From NCBI GenBank assembly GCA_044222225.1, contig JBGANR010000019.1:1-64000 (forward strand): a DNA stretch of 64,000 bases. Direction: 5' to 3'. The DNA comes from JBGANR01 sp044222225 (GTDB taxonomy: Bacteria; Actinomycetota; Actinomycetes; Mycobacteriales; Mycobacteriaceae). This document shows, piece after piece, positions 1 to 8,482 of the stretch; the stretch's first letter is position 1; each line of letters starts with the position of its first letter. A program made the translations under genes and the position numbers. The notes beneath the pieces were generated by a model. That model made no database searches. It worked only from the letters and a program-made list of their open reading frames with translations, and had not been told where the DNA came from.

Positions 1-1337
1 CGCAGCCACCACAGCTCCGGCCAGGCCGCGCGCAACAGCGCGACCGAAACCGTGGGCATGAACGGGGCCAGCAGCGTCGCCGCCATGCCGATGAGCGTGA
101 TCGGCGCGACCACCGGGGCCACCAGCAGGTTCGCCACGACCGCCACCAGCGACAGACGTCCGGAGAGCAGTGCGACGAGTGGCGCCGTCACGAGCTGCGC
201 CGCGAACGCGATCGCCACGGCGAGCGCAAGCAGCCGCGGCACGCCGCGCTCCTCGAGCCACGCACCGATCGGCGGCGCCAGCAGGATCAGGCCGGCGGTG
301 GCGGCCACTGACAAGGCGAAGCCCAGATCGACGGCGAACGCCGGCCGATAGAGCAGCGCGAGCAGAACAGCCGCGCACAAGGTGCTCAGCGCCGTCCCCG
401 GCCGGCCACGAGCCAGCGCCCACAGCCCGATCGCGCCGCTGATCGCCGCACGCACCACACTCGGCGACGGCCGCACGAGGACCACGAACGCGACGACGGC
501 AAACGCCGTCAGCGCGATGGTCACCGGTCGCGGCAGGCCCATCGCCTGCAACAGGAGCAGGACGGCGCCGCACAGGATCGCGAAGTTCGCGCCGGAGACG
601 GCGGTGAGATGCGTCAGACCCGCGGCACGCAGCTCGGCGGACAGTGCCGGCGAGATGCCGGAGACGTCGCCGAGCACCATGCCGGCCAGCAACGCGGCCT
701 CGTCCGGCGGCACCGCGAGCGTCGCCGTATCGGCCAGCGCGGCTCTGATCCGGCCCGCGGACCGCTGTACGAGCGGCGGCTCGCCGACCGGATCCGGGTC
801 GCCGCGGACGCGGATCGTCGCGGCGGTGAGATCGCTGCGCAACTGCGGAACGACCGTCCCCTTGACCTTCAACCACTGGCCGGGCAGCACGCGTCCCCAA
901 CCGCCGGGCGCGGCCAGCAGCGTCAGGGCGGCCCGGCCGTCGTCCACCTTGATCGACAACCACCGGCCCTGCGCGCCGACCGGTTTCGGATCGTCGGTGA
1001 CGCGGACGACCGTCCGGACGTCCTCACCGACGACGTCCGCCAGCGGATGACCGGACACGGCCGTCTGCCGAAGGACGGCGCCGGCACCGACGGCGGCCGC
1101 CACCGCGCAGGCCGCCAAGACGGCTCCGGCCACGGTCCGAATGCCGAACGGCCGTGATCCCGGAGCGCCGGGACCGCCCGAACGTCGCCGCACGACCACC
1201 ACGGCCGTCGCGATGGCGACGAGCAGGCAGGCGCAGACAGCCGCCGTCCCCACGACGACGCCGCCGGCCACCGCCGCCCCGCAGACCAGCCACGCCGACG
1301 CGGCCGCCGGCACCAGCCGCGCGTCGAAGACCGTCAT
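1..1337 (-). CDS. comEC: ComEC/Rec2 family DNA uptake channel (partial, C-terminal part outside window)
   Basis: About 445 residues of the N-terminal part are visible; the gene runs off the left edge. It begins with hydrophobic helices, followed by an OB-like soluble section and then the competence-domain core with residues such as LTHLTAVSGANFAIL and a run of further membrane helices. ComEC forms the inner-membrane channel that passes single-stranded DNA during transformation. The ATG at 1337 overlaps the comEA stop by 4 bp (ATGA), so the two are translationally coupled. Order and orientation match M. tuberculosis Rv2414c-Rv2415c. Family assignment is strong from the motif and the partner gene. 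Whether this organism is naturally competent cannot be told from this window. Confidence 0.88.
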   Translation of the reverse strand, partial: MTVFDARLVPAAASAWLVCGAAVAGGVVVGTAAVCACLLVAIATAVVVVRRRSGGPGAPGSRPFGIRTVAGAVLAACAVAAAVGAGAVLRQTAVSGHPLADVVGEDVRTVVRVTDDPKPVGAQGRWLSIKVDDGRAALTLLAAPGGWGRVLPGQWLKVKGTVVPQLRSDLTAATIRVRGDPDPVGEPPLVQRSAGRIRAALADTATLAVPPDEAALLAGMVLGDVSGISPALSAELRAAGLTHLTAVSGANFAILCGAVLLLLQAMGLPRPVTIALTAFAVVAFVVLVRPSPSVVRAAISGAIGLWALARGRPGTALSTLCAAVLLALLYRPAFAVDLGFALSVAATAGLILLAPPIGAWLEERGVPRLLALAVAIAFAAQLVTAPLVALLSGRLSLVAVVANLLVAPVVAPITLIGMAATLLAPFMPTVSVALLRAAWPELWWL

Positions 1338-2308
1338 GACGCCCTCGCCTTGTCACGCAGCTTGGCCAGCTTGGCCGGGCCGATGCCGTCGACCTTCGCC
1401 AGGTCGTCGACGCTCGCGAACCGCCCGTTGGCCGTGCGGTAGTCGACGATCGCCTTCGCGGTGACCGGTCCGACGCCCGGCAGCTTCTCCAAGGCCGCGG
1501 CGTCGGCCGTGTTGATGTCGACGACACCGTCCGTGGCGGGTGCGCTCGCGCCAGGCCCCGGTCCGCCGGGCCCCGGTGCTCCCCCGGACGCCGCGATCAC
1601 CGCACTGCCGACGCGCCGCCCAGCCGGTCCGGCGTAGCCGACGAGGATCTGATCGCCGTCGCGCACCGGCTGCGCGAGGTTGAGCCCGAGCAGATCGGCA
1701 CCGGGCCGAGCGCCACCGGCGGCGTCGATCGCCTCGCCGACGCGCGTCGCCGGCGTCACCCGCACGAGCCCTGGCCGATGCACCATCCCGACCACCGACA
1801 CGACGAGCTCCGACGGCGTGCTCGACGTCGGCGCCCTTCCGCCGGACGCGGGCTGCAACGGCCTGCCGAGGTCGACGTCCGGCGGCCCGTCGTCGCCGCC
1901 GATGACGACGAACCCCGTCACGAGGACCGCGACCACCGACGCCACGACGAGTGCGATCGCGCCGAGGGGCAGGACGCGCCACCGCGACCGCGGCCCCGGA
2001 TCCTCCCAGTCGTCGTCCTCCGGCACAGCCGAATCGCCGGTCTCGGGCGTCACCGGCGCGAAAGCCGACGCCGTCGGATCCAGCCACGCGGGCAGGAACG
2101 GGGCCTGCGCCACAGGCGGCACCCCCGGCGAGTCCGGCCCCAAAGCCTCTTCCGCGGGCCCGGTCACATCGTCCGCATCCCCGACCGGCCGTCCCGTGAT
2201 CCGGGCCGAACCGAGCGAGAACGGCTCGGCGTCCTCGCCACCGCGAACGCCGTCGGGGCGGGTGCTGTCGAGGCGGTCGATGCCACGCCGCCGGTCGGTG
2301 CTCGTCAT
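1334..2308 (-). CDS. comEA: ComEA-type DNA-binding protein (SLBB plus helix-hairpin-helix)
   Basis: The protein has 324 aa. Residues 1-110 are a long acidic, proline-rich cytoplasmic part, and a single membrane helix lies at about 112-136. An SLBB-like beta-grasp domain (about 165-235) precedes a Gly/Pro-rich linker. A C-terminal tandem helix-hairpin-helix (about 260-324) carries the typical GVVDINTADAAALEKLPGVG signature. ComEA binds incoming double-stranded DNA outside the membrane and hands it to ComEC. The N-terminal tail is longer than in Bacillus ComEA, as is usual in actinobacteria. It is coupled to comEC by a 4-bp overlap. Confidence 0.9.
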   Translation of the reverse strand: MTSTDRRRGIDRLDSTRPDGVRGGEDAEPFSLGSARITGRPVGDADDVTGPAEEALGPDSPGVPPVAQAPFLPAWLDPTASAFAPVTPETGDSAVPEDDDWEDPGPRSRWRVLPLGAIALVVASVVAVLVTGFVVIGGDDGPPDVDLGRPLQPASGGRAPTSSTPSELVVSVVGMVHRPGLVRVTPATRVGEAIDAAGGARPGADLLGLNLAQPVRDGDQILVGYAGPAGRRVGSAVIAASGGAPGPGGPGPGASAPATDGVVDINTADAAALEKLPGVGPVTAKAIVDYRTANGRFASVDDLAKVDGIGPAKLAKLRDKARAS

Positions 2309-2413
2309 GGCGCCACCGTAGGGGCGAGCCGCGTCGGAATCGGACGTCAGACGTCAGTACCAAGGCCGCCTGTGGATAACTCCGCGATGTTTGCGAGGGC
2401 GGAGAAGCGCGGA

Positions 2414-3265
2414 TCAGTCCAGGTCAGAGCCGTCGACGCCGGTCGCGGTGACGATCGCGACCGAGCCGGAACCGACGTGCGAGGCGAGAACCGCGCCGAT
2501 CGGCGCGACGAGCAGTCCCGTGACCGTCGGCAGCGCCGCGCGCAGCTTGGCTTCCACCTCACGCGCGAGCCCGGCCGCCTCGCAGTGCTGGATCCCCACG
2601 ACACACGGCTTGTCGCCGACGGCGGCCACCGCCGCGGCGACGGCCCGGTCGAGCGCCCGCGTCAGGGTGCGCTGCTTCTCCCGCAGCACAAGCGTGCCGT
2701 CGACGATGCGCAGCAGCGGTTTGATCGACAGCGCCGACCCGAGCAGACCCGCCGCGGTGCCGATCCGGCCGCTCTGCCGCAGCCGGTCGAGGCTCGACAG
2801 GCAGACGTTCACCTCGGTGGTCGACGTCGCCCGCACGGCGGCCTCATAGGCGCGGTCCCGGTCGGCGCCGGCCGCCGCCTCCTGCGCCGCCGCGAGCACG
2901 GGGAAGCCGACGCCGAATCCGACGGACTTCGAATCGACCACCCGGACCAGTCCGGGGAACGCGTCGGCGGCGAGCCGAGCCGTCGACCACGTCCCGGACA
3001 TGCGGCGGGACAGATGGACGGCGACGACACCGTCGCCCTTGCTGTCCTCGACGGCCCGACCGAACGCCTCGGCGACGTCCGCGGGCGTCGCTCCGGCCGT
3101 CGACGCCCCGGGTGCGAGGAAGTGCTCCGGCCCGATCTCGTCGACGCCCTCGCGGTAGTCCTGTCCATCCACCGTGAGATGCAGCGGCACCTGCCGGATG
3201 TCGAAGCGTTCTCGCAGGTGAGACGGCAGGCTCGCGGACGAGTCGGTGACGATGACGACGGGCAC
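2414..3265 (-). CDS. DegV family fatty-acid-binding protein (FakB-like)
   Basis: The protein has 283 aa and starts with GTG, 4 bp after the octT stop. The N-terminal VVIVTDSSASLP motif and the central MSGTWSTARLAAD stretch are hallmarks of the DegV fold, which holds a fatty acid in a deep pocket. In Firmicutes DegV proteins act as FakB, presenting the acyl chain to the kinase FakA. A FakA-type protein is encoded at 10884-12536 in this window, so such a pair is plausible. M. tuberculosis has a DegV gene (Rv2417c) in the same place next to octT. The family is secure; the physiological ligand is inferred. Confidence 0.88.
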   Translation of the reverse strand: MPVVIVTDSSASLPSHLRERFDIRQVPLHLTVDGQDYREGVDEIGPEHFLAPGASTAGATPADVAEAFGRAVEDSKGDGVVAVHLSRRMSGTWSTARLAADAFPGLVRVVDSKSVGFGVGFPVLAAAQEAAAGADRDRAYEAAVRATSTTEVNVCLSSLDRLRQSGRIGTAAGLLGSALSIKPLLRIVDGTLVLREKQRTLTRALDRAVAAAVAAVGDKPCVVGIQHCEAAGLAREVEAKLRAALPTVTGLLVAPIGAVLASHVGSGSVAIVTATGVDGSDLD

Positions 3266-3269
3266 GCGT

Positions 3270-3986
3270 CTACCGTATTGCGTCGGCCGTCGCTACGGCC
3301 ACCCGCCGGTGACACGCGAAGCCCCAATGGATGCCGTCGGGGTTGGATTCCTCGTCTCCGGCGTGGTGCCGGCGGGTGATGTCGTACAGCTCGACGGTCC
3401 CGACGCCGCGGCTCGCCGCCCATTCGGCCATCGCCGCCGTCGTCCGCTCACGCCCCGGATGGGCGTGCCCGTAGTACGGGCTGGCGTGCGTCGGCGGCAG
3501 CTGGACGACGAAGCGCATGTCGGGCCGCAACGCGGCGATCGCGGCGCGCGTCCGCTCCAGGTAGGCGACCGTGAGCGACGGCGGCACGGCCATCGGCCAG
3601 CCGAGCGGCGACAGCCGCGGCTGCAGCCACTGATACGCATCGCGCACCCGCGCGCGCAGGGCGTCGGGCCGCAGATAGCGGATCGACTCACGCAGCGCCG
3701 TCGGCAGCGGCGACGGCAGCGAGTCCATCCCCCCGATCGCGAAGACGACGACGTCGGCCGTCGGCAGCGCCTGCCAGATCCGCGGATCGCGGGTGACGGC
3801 CCACCACATGTCGCGGCTGGTCCATCCGACCTGCGCGAACAGCTCGACGTCCACGTCCAGTTCGGCCGCCATGACATTGGGCCAGATCTGCCGGTCACCG
3901 CTCGGCAGACCGCCCTTCGGGCCGTAATAGCTGAGCGAATCGCCGAAGACGACGACCGTCCGACGACCGTCCACACCGTCCGTCAC
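3270..3986 (-). CDS. octT: SGNH-hydrolase family, diglucosylglycerate octanoyltransferase
   Basis: The protein has 238 aa when started at the GTG at 3986, which overlaps the gpgP stop (GTGA); a second GTG at 3974 is possible. The motif VVVFGDSLSYYG near the N terminus holds the SGNH catalytic serine, and NPDGIHWG near the C terminus holds the Asp/His pair. In mycobacteria OctT (Rv2418c, about 247 aa) transfers an octanoyl group to diglucosylglycerate, an early intermediate of the methylglucose lipopolysaccharides that modulate fatty acid synthase. The gpgP neighbour acts in the same pathway. The assignment rests on fold plus synteny. Confidence 0.82.
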   Translation of the reverse strand: MTDGVDGRRTVVVFGDSLSYYGPKGGLPSGDRQIWPNVMAAELDVDVELFAQVGWTSRDMWWAVTRDPRIWQALPTADVVVFAIGGMDSLPSPLPTALRESIRYLRPDALRARVRDAYQWLQPRLSPLGWPMAVPPSLTVAYLERTRAAIAALRPDMRFVVQLPPTHASPYYGHAHPGRERTTAAMAEWAASRGVGTVELYDITRRHHAGDEESNPDGIHWGFACHRRVAVATADAIR

Positions 3987-4666
3987 AGCAGGTCCGCGAC
4001 CGCCGCCTCGGCCGAGGCGTTCCAGACGTCCAGCCGCCAGCGCGCGGCGGCGACGTCGGACGCGGGACCGTGCCCGGTGAGCACGACCCAACTCGCGTTG
4101 CCGAGCCCGCCGAACATCGGCCACGACGGCACCGGCAGCTCCAGCAGACGCGCGGTGAGCGCGGAGACGAGCCCGCCGTGCGCGACGAACACGATCGGCC
4201 GGACGTCGTCGACGCCCCAGCGCGGATCGTTCTGCGCCATCTCGGCGATGAGCGGCTCGGCCCGGTCGGCGACGTCGAGGCGCGACTCCCCACCCGGCGG
4301 GCGCCAGGTCGGATCGTCCCGCCAGGTGGAACGCGCGCCTGGGAGCTGCGCGTCCACCTCGGTGTGGGTCATGCCCTGCCACTCGCCGAGGTGCGTCTCG
4401 CGCAGCCGGACGTCGGGCTCGGGCTTCAGCCCGCAGCGGCGCGCGACGGCGTCGGCGGTCTCGGCGGCCCGACGCAGGTCGGACGTGATGATGCGGCGCG
4501 GACGCTCGAGGGCGAGCATCGCACCGGCGCGCTCGGCCTGACGTTCACCGATCTCGGACAGATCGGTGTCGAGCTGGCCCTGCATCCGTCGTTCGGCGTT
4601 GTACAGCGTCTGACCGTGACGCAGCAGGATCAGCCTGCGGGCCGCCCAGGCGACCCCACCGGTCAC
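3983..4666 (-). CDS. gpgP: Glucosyl-3-phosphoglycerate phosphatase (histidine phosphatase family)
   Basis: The protein has 227 aa. The LILLRHGQTLYN motif (phospho-accepting His in RHG) lies at residues 12-24 and the second catalytic His lies in FVAHGGLVSAL. The length and the position between octT and rsfS match Rv2419c, which removes phosphate from glucosyl-3-phosphoglycerate to give glucosylglycerate in methylglucose lipopolysaccharide synthesis. It overlaps rsfS by 4 bp upstream and octT by 4 bp downstream, so the genes form one operon. Substrate specificity is inferred from synteny; the phosphatase fold is seen directly. Confidence 0.85.
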   Translation of the reverse strand: MTGGVAWAARRLILLRHGQTLYNAERRMQGQLDTDLSEIGERQAERAGAMLALERPRRIITSDLRRAAETADAVARRCGLKPEPDVRLRETHLGEWQGMTHTEVDAQLPGARSTWRDDPTWRPPGGESRLDVADRAEPLIAEMAQNDPRWGVDDVRPIVFVAHGGLVSALTARLLELPVPSWPMFGGLGNASWVVLTGHGPASDVAAARWRLDVWNASAEAAVADLL

Positions 4667-5076
4667 CGCCCGTCCTGCCGACTGTCCGTCGAGTCCGTTC
4701 CGTCAGCGGTGGGCGCCGGTGCCACGGCGAAGGACGGGCAGTCCTTCCACAGCTCTTCGAGCGCGTAGAACCGCCGCTCGTCGATGTGCTGGATGTGAAC
4801 GACGATGTCGATGTAGTCGAGCAGCGTCCAGCGCCCCTCGCGGGTGCCCTCCCGGCGAGCCGGCTTGTGGCCTGCCTCGCGCAGCTTCTCCTCGACCTCG
4901 TCGACGACGGCGTTGACCTGCCGCTCGTTGTCGGCGGAAGCGATGACGAAGCAGTCGGTGATGGCGAGCTGCTCGGACACGTCGATGACGACGACGTCGG
5001 TGGCGAGCTTGTCTGCTGCGGCATGCGCGGCGACGAGCGCCATGTCGATCGACGGCTGGGCTGCTGGCACGGTCAC
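4663..5076 (-). CDS. rsfS: Ribosomal silencing factor RsfS (Iojap family)
   Basis: The protein has 137 aa. The Iojap core is clear: VVVIDVSEQLAITDCFVIAS, the polar NERQVNAVVDEVEEKL helix, then WTLLDYIDIVVHIQ. RsfS binds uL14 on the large ribosomal subunit and blocks subunit joining during starvation. The short C-terminal tail rich in Thr, Asp and Ser is poorly conserved in the family. It sits between nadD and gpgP exactly as in mycobacteria (Rv2420c). Confidence 0.93.
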   Translation of the reverse strand: MTVPAAQPSIDMALVAAHAAADKLATDVVVIDVSEQLAITDCFVIASADNERQVNAVVDEVEEKLREAGHKPARREGTREGRWTLLDYIDIVVHIQHIDERRFYALEELWKDCPSFAVAPAPTADGTDSTDSRQDGR

Positions 5077-5153
5077 TCCTTATATTGGTCGATTTCGCAA
5101 GCCGCATCTCTGACTCGGCCCGGACGACCTCTCGGCGTAGCGCAGCCAGTCTC

Positions 5154-5816
5154 TCACGACGGGTCGGCGGACACCGACGGCATATCGCGGTGCCGGTACA
5201 GCCCGCTCTTGGCGATGTACTGCACGACGCCGTCCGGCACCAGGTACCAGACCGGACGCCCGCCGGCCGCGCGGGCGCGGCACTCGGTCGACGAGATCGC
5301 CAGGGCGGGCACCTCGATGAGGTCGAGCCGGTCGTCGGCGATCTCCGCGAGATGGCTCGCGGCGAGCTCGTACCCGGGTCGCGAGACCCCGACGAAACGC
5401 GCCAGCGAAAACAGGTCCTCGGTGTTCTGCCAGGTCAGGATGGTCGCGAGGGCGTCGGCGCCGGTGATGAAGTACAGCTCGGCCGACGGGTGCAGCCGCT
5501 GCAGGTCACGCAGGGTGTCGACGGTGTAGGTCTCGGTGCCGCGGTCGATGTCGACCCGGCTCACCGAGAACCGCGGGTTGGACGCCGTCGCGATGACCGT
5601 CATGAGATACCGGTCCTCGGCGCCGCTGACGGCACGGCTCTCGGTCTTCTGCCACGGCCGTCCCGTGGGGACGAAGATCACCCGATCGAGCCCGAGGCTG
5701 TCGGCCACCTCACTCGCCGCGACGAGATGGCCGTGATGGATCGGGTCGAACGTCCCGCCCATCACGCCGATCCTCGGCCCGTGTTCGTGACCGGCTACGC
5801 CGGAGGGTTCGGCCAC
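5154..5816 (-). CDS. nadD: Nicotinate-nucleotide adenylyltransferase
   Basis: I chose the GTG at 5816, two bases past the proA stop codon (5819-5821), giving 220 aa. A longer frame to 5858 would run back into proA. The nucleotidyltransferase motif GVMGGTFDPIHHGHL holds the (H/T)xGH ATP site, and AISSTECRARAAGG is the C-terminal ISSTxxR signature. NadD adenylates nicotinate mononucleotide in NAD synthesis. The order proA-nadD-rsfS is conserved in mycobacteria. Confidence 0.93.
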   Translation of the reverse strand: MAEPSGVAGHEHGPRIGVMGGTFDPIHHGHLVAASEVADSLGLDRVIFVPTGRPWQKTESRAVSGAEDRYLMTVIATASNPRFSVSRVDIDRGTETYTVDTLRDLQRLHPSAELYFITGADALATILTWQNTEDLFSLARFVGVSRPGYELAASHLAEIADDRLDLIEVPALAISSTECRARAAGGRPVWYLVPDGVVQYIAKSGLYRHRDMPSVSADPS

Positions 5817-5818
5817 GA

Positions 5819-7084
5819 CTAGACGGGCCGGACGTGGCCGTCGCCCCAGACGATCCACTTCGTCGAGGTCAGCTCCGGAAGCGCGAACGGGCCGCGGGCG
5901 TGCAGCTTCTGCGTCGAGATGCCGATCTCGGCGCCGAAGCCGAACTGCTCGCCGTCGGTGAACGCCGTCGACGCGTTGACCATCACCGCCGCGGCATCGA
6001 CCCGCGTGCTGAACTCGCGGGCGGCCCGCAGATCCGAGGCGACGATCGCCTCGGTGTGCCCGGTGCCCCAGCGGTCGATGTGCGCGATCGCCGCGGCGAG
6101 ATCAGGCACGACCTTGACCGCCATGTCGAGGCTCAGGTACTCCCGCTCCCAGTCGTCGTCGGTCGCCGGCACCATCCCCGGCTCCTCGCCGTGCAGCGTG
6201 ACGCCTTCGGCCTGCAGCGCCGCCACCAGACGCGGCAGCGCCGTCTCGGCGATCGCAGCATCGATGAGCAGCGTCTCGGCCGTGTTGCAGACGCTCGGCC
6301 GGCGCGTCTTGGCGTTGACGACGATGGCCTCGGCCATGTCGAGATCGGCGGAGGAGTGGACGTAGACGTGGCAGTTGCCGACGCCGGTCTCGATGGTCGG
6401 CACCGTCGCGTTCTCGACGACGGCCGCGATGAGTCCCGCGCCGCCGCGCGGGATGACGACGTCGACGAGCCCGCGCGCCTGGATCAGGTGCGTGACGCTG
6501 GCCCGGTCCTCGCTGGGCAGCAGCGCCACCGCGCGCGGATCGACCCCCGCCTCGGCGAGCACCCGCTGCAGGATCGTCACCAGCGCAGCATTACTCGACG
6601 CCGCCGACGACGACCCGCGCAGCACCACCGCGTTGCCCGACTTGAGAGCCAGGCCGAAGGCGTCGACCGTGACGTTCGGACGTGCCTCGTACACCATGCC
6701 GACGACGCCCAGCGGCACCCTGACCTGCTTGAGTTCGAGCCCGTTCGGCAGCGTCGAACCGCGGATCACCTCGCCCACCGGATCCGGCAGCCCGGCGACC
6801 TGCCGAAGGCCGTCGGCGATCCCCTCGACCCGCTCGGCCGTCAGCCGCAGCCGGTCGATGAGACTCCCCGCCGTTCCCGACGCCTCGGCCCGCGCGATGT
6901 CCTCGGCGTTCGCCGCCAGGATCTCGTCGCTGCCGCCACGCAACGCCGCGGCCGCGGCGAGCAGGATCTCGTTCTTCCGCGCCGCCGTGAGCACGGCGAG
7001 TTCCTTCGACGCCTCGCGCGCACCGGCCGCAGCGGCGCGGACGGTGGCACGGAGGTCGGTGACCTGGTCGGACGTGACGCTCAT
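5819..7084 (-). CDS. proA: Gamma-glutamyl phosphate reductase
   Basis: The protein has 421 aa, normal for the family. It is an aldehyde-dehydrogenase-fold enzyme; the catalytic Cys lies in RRPSVCNTAETLLI, and GLALKSGNAVVLRGSS is the cofactor-binding region. It reduces gamma-glutamyl phosphate to the semialdehyde in proline synthesis. It lies upstream of nadD on the same strand and probably starts the nadD-rsfS-gpgP-octT-degV run. The junction with recG just upstream differs from the mycobacterial order, which marks a rearrangement point. Confidence 0.95.
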   Translation of the reverse strand: MSVTSDQVTDLRATVRAAAAGAREASKELAVLTAARKNEILLAAAAALRGGSDEILAANAEDIARAEASGTAGSLIDRLRLTAERVEGIADGLRQVAGLPDPVGEVIRGSTLPNGLELKQVRVPLGVVGMVYEARPNVTVDAFGLALKSGNAVVLRGSSSAASSNAALVTILQRVLAEAGVDPRAVALLPSEDRASVTHLIQARGLVDVVIPRGGAGLIAAVVENATVPTIETGVGNCHVYVHSSADLDMAEAIVVNAKTRRPSVCNTAETLLIDAAIAETALPRLVAALQAEGVTLHGEEPGMVPATDDDWEREYLSLDMAVKVVPDLAAAIAHIDRWGTGHTEAIVASDLRAAREFSTRVDAAAVMVNASTAFTDGEQFGFGAEIGISTQKLHARGPFALPELTSTKWIVWGDGHVRPV

Positions 7085-7126
7085 CGCCTCAGCCTACGAC
7101 GGGGCCGGGCCGGGTCGACTCTCGGA

Positions 7127-7414
7127 CTACGCACTCCTCCGCGGCGCGGATCGGAGCATCGGCCAACGCTCCACCAACAACGAGATCACCGTCTCACTGG
7201 ACCGAGTGAAAGCGCGCGCTTCAGCGAACTCTCTAGCCTCGTACGCCTCATATTCGGTGAGCCACCCGTCATCCAACCCGTCACGGATGAGGTCGTAGGC
7301 AGCGAGCCATCCGTCGCCGTCCCGAACTAGAGCGCATGTCTCATCATGCTGTACCCGAGTCAACACATCAGAATGCCGAACCAGCAGGTCAAGCGCCCAT
7401 TCGCTGACATTCAT
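7127..7414 (-). CDS. Small acidic protein, putative partner or immunity protein of EndoU-like cassette, copy 1
   Basis: The protein has 95 aa and matches no family I recognise. The N terminus MNVSEWALDLLVRHSD and the internal GWLAA...GWLTE pattern are shared with the 99-aa protein at 28766-29065 (MNVSEWAAELLVRHAD), so they are paralogues. Both follow an EndoU-like gene on the same strand and overlap its 3' end, here by 26 bp. That arrangement, the small size and the acidity suggest a cognate immunity or antitoxin protein, but this is inference. The C-terminal halves of the two copies have diverged. Confidence 0.6.
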   Translation of the reverse strand: MNVSEWALDLLVRHSDVLTRVQHDETCALVRDGDGWLAAYDLIRDGLDDGWLTEYEAYEAREFAEARAFTRSSETVISLLVERWPMLRSAPRRSA

Positions 7415-7739
7415 CCGTCCACCGTACCTTTCCGTAAGGGTGAACCGTCGCGATGCGCCACCCGGTCACGGCCTCGTGGCGAATCCTGATGACCAGATCG
7501 ACGACGTCGTACTCGTCCCAACCCGGCGGAAACTCATCGGGCTTGATGCCGAATCCATGCCGGTGATAGCCGTGTCCACCGGTGCCATCGCCGTCAAGCA
7601 CGAAACCGGCATCGAGTTCGGTGAACCTCTCGATCTCGCTTCGCAGAGCCGGCGGGGTCCATTGTCGAAAGGCAGAAAACTCGTCGACGGAAACCGGGCC
7701 GAGCATGCCTCGCACTCTCGGGGGCGGGCGGCTCAACAT
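7389..7739 (-). CDS. EndoU-like nuclease domain protein, copy 1 (internally deleted)
   Basis: The protein has 116 aa from the ATG at 7739, which overlaps the HNH gene stop at 7733. It contains LDGDGTGGHGYHRHGFGIKP, then EFPPGWDEYDVVDLV and TGWRIATVHP. This resembles the bacterial EndoU ribonuclease signature (GGH...K..FP..W...I... then ...T..P). Relative to the paralogue at 29016-29492 it lacks about 30 residues between VVDLV and the last strand, in frame, so it may be inactive. It has no signal peptide or delivery domain. EndoU assignment is by eye; function as a toxin is inference. Confidence 0.55.
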   Translation of the reverse strand: MLSRPPPRVRGMLGPVSVDEFSAFRQWTPPALRSEIERFTELDAGFVLDGDGTGGHGYHRHGFGIKPDEFPPGWDEYDVVDLVIRIRHEAVTGWRIATVHPYGKVRWTDECQRMGA

Positions 7740-8482
7740 CGGGCCAGCACCTTCGACAGCACCGCTCGCGACGCCGCGTCGATCGCCAGACCGTACGCGG
7801 CGCAGACGACGGCGAACTGGGACGCGTAGCGGCACCAGAAACCACGGCGCGGCGGCATCCAGACTGCGGGCGGCTGATCGCCTTTCGCTTCGTTGACGGG
7901 CCCGCTCACCGCGAGCAGGTTGGCCGGATCGTTGGCGAACGCCGCGCGGCGGCCGGGCGGCCAGCCCCAGGCGCCCATGTCCCACGCATACGCCAGCGGC
8001 ACGAGGTGGTCGATCTGCACCTCCCGCCCGGTCGTCGGGCCACGCCGGTAGCGCACCGCGTCGCCGGTGTACGGATCCCAGAGGACGCCGCCGAGGATCG
8101 CCGCGGGACAACTCGCGACCGAGCCCCGCGTCACCTCCCGCAGATCGCGGGCCAGCACGTCGTTGCGGGTGTCGCAGCCGTTGCCACCGCCCGCGACGTC
8201 GACGCCGTCGGCCCAGGAGGCCCCGAACGCCTCCCGCTCGTAATCCGGACGTCGGACGCGCGCGGCGACGTCGGGCGCCGACGCCAGCGCGGCGAGCCCG
8301 TCAGCGCCGCCGGGACCACCGGGCCCGACCGACGGCGTCCGCCACGAGAGCACGGCGACGAGCCACGCCGACAGGCATACCGCGGCGAGTACGAACCACT
8401 CGCGCCGCCGGATCGGGAACCCGCCCGGACGCGGCCGACGGCGGCCGAACGCGCGCCGGAACCGACGATGAAACACACGCAT
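7733..8482 (-). CDS. Membrane-anchored or secreted HNH endonuclease family protein (DUF1524/GmrSD-like)
   Basis: The protein has 249 aa. An Arg-rich N terminus is followed by one hydrophobic helix (about residues 28-46), so the nuclease part should be outside the membrane. The domain shows NGCDTRNDVLARDL, GVLWDPYTGDAVRYRRG, VQIDHLVPLAYAWDMGAW with the catalytic DH, and ANDPANLLAVSGPVNEAKGD with the conserved Asn and Lys. This is the actinobacterial HNH endonuclease family protein type. Its stop overlaps the start of the EndoU-like gene by 7 bp, so three genes at 7.1-8.5 kb look like one transcript. Roles in nutrient scavenging or competition are both possible. Confidence 0.85.
   Translation of the reverse strand: MRVFHRRFRRAFGRRRPRPGGFPIRRREWFVLAAVCLSAWLVAVLSWRTPSVGPGGPGGADGLAALASAPDVAARVRRPDYEREAFGASWADGVDVAGGGNGCDTRNDVLARDLREVTRGSVASCPAAILGGVLWDPYTGDAVRYRRGPTTGREVQIDHLVPLAYAWDMGAWGWPPGRRAAFANDPANLLAVSGPVNEAKGDQPPAVWMPPRRGFWCRYASQFAVVCAAYGLAIDAASRAVLSKVLARC

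Noticed and set aside
5819..5858. Longer nadD start overlapping proA by about 40 bp
   Set aside because: The GTG at 5816 directly after the proA stop matches the usual NadD N terminus and avoids the overlap.
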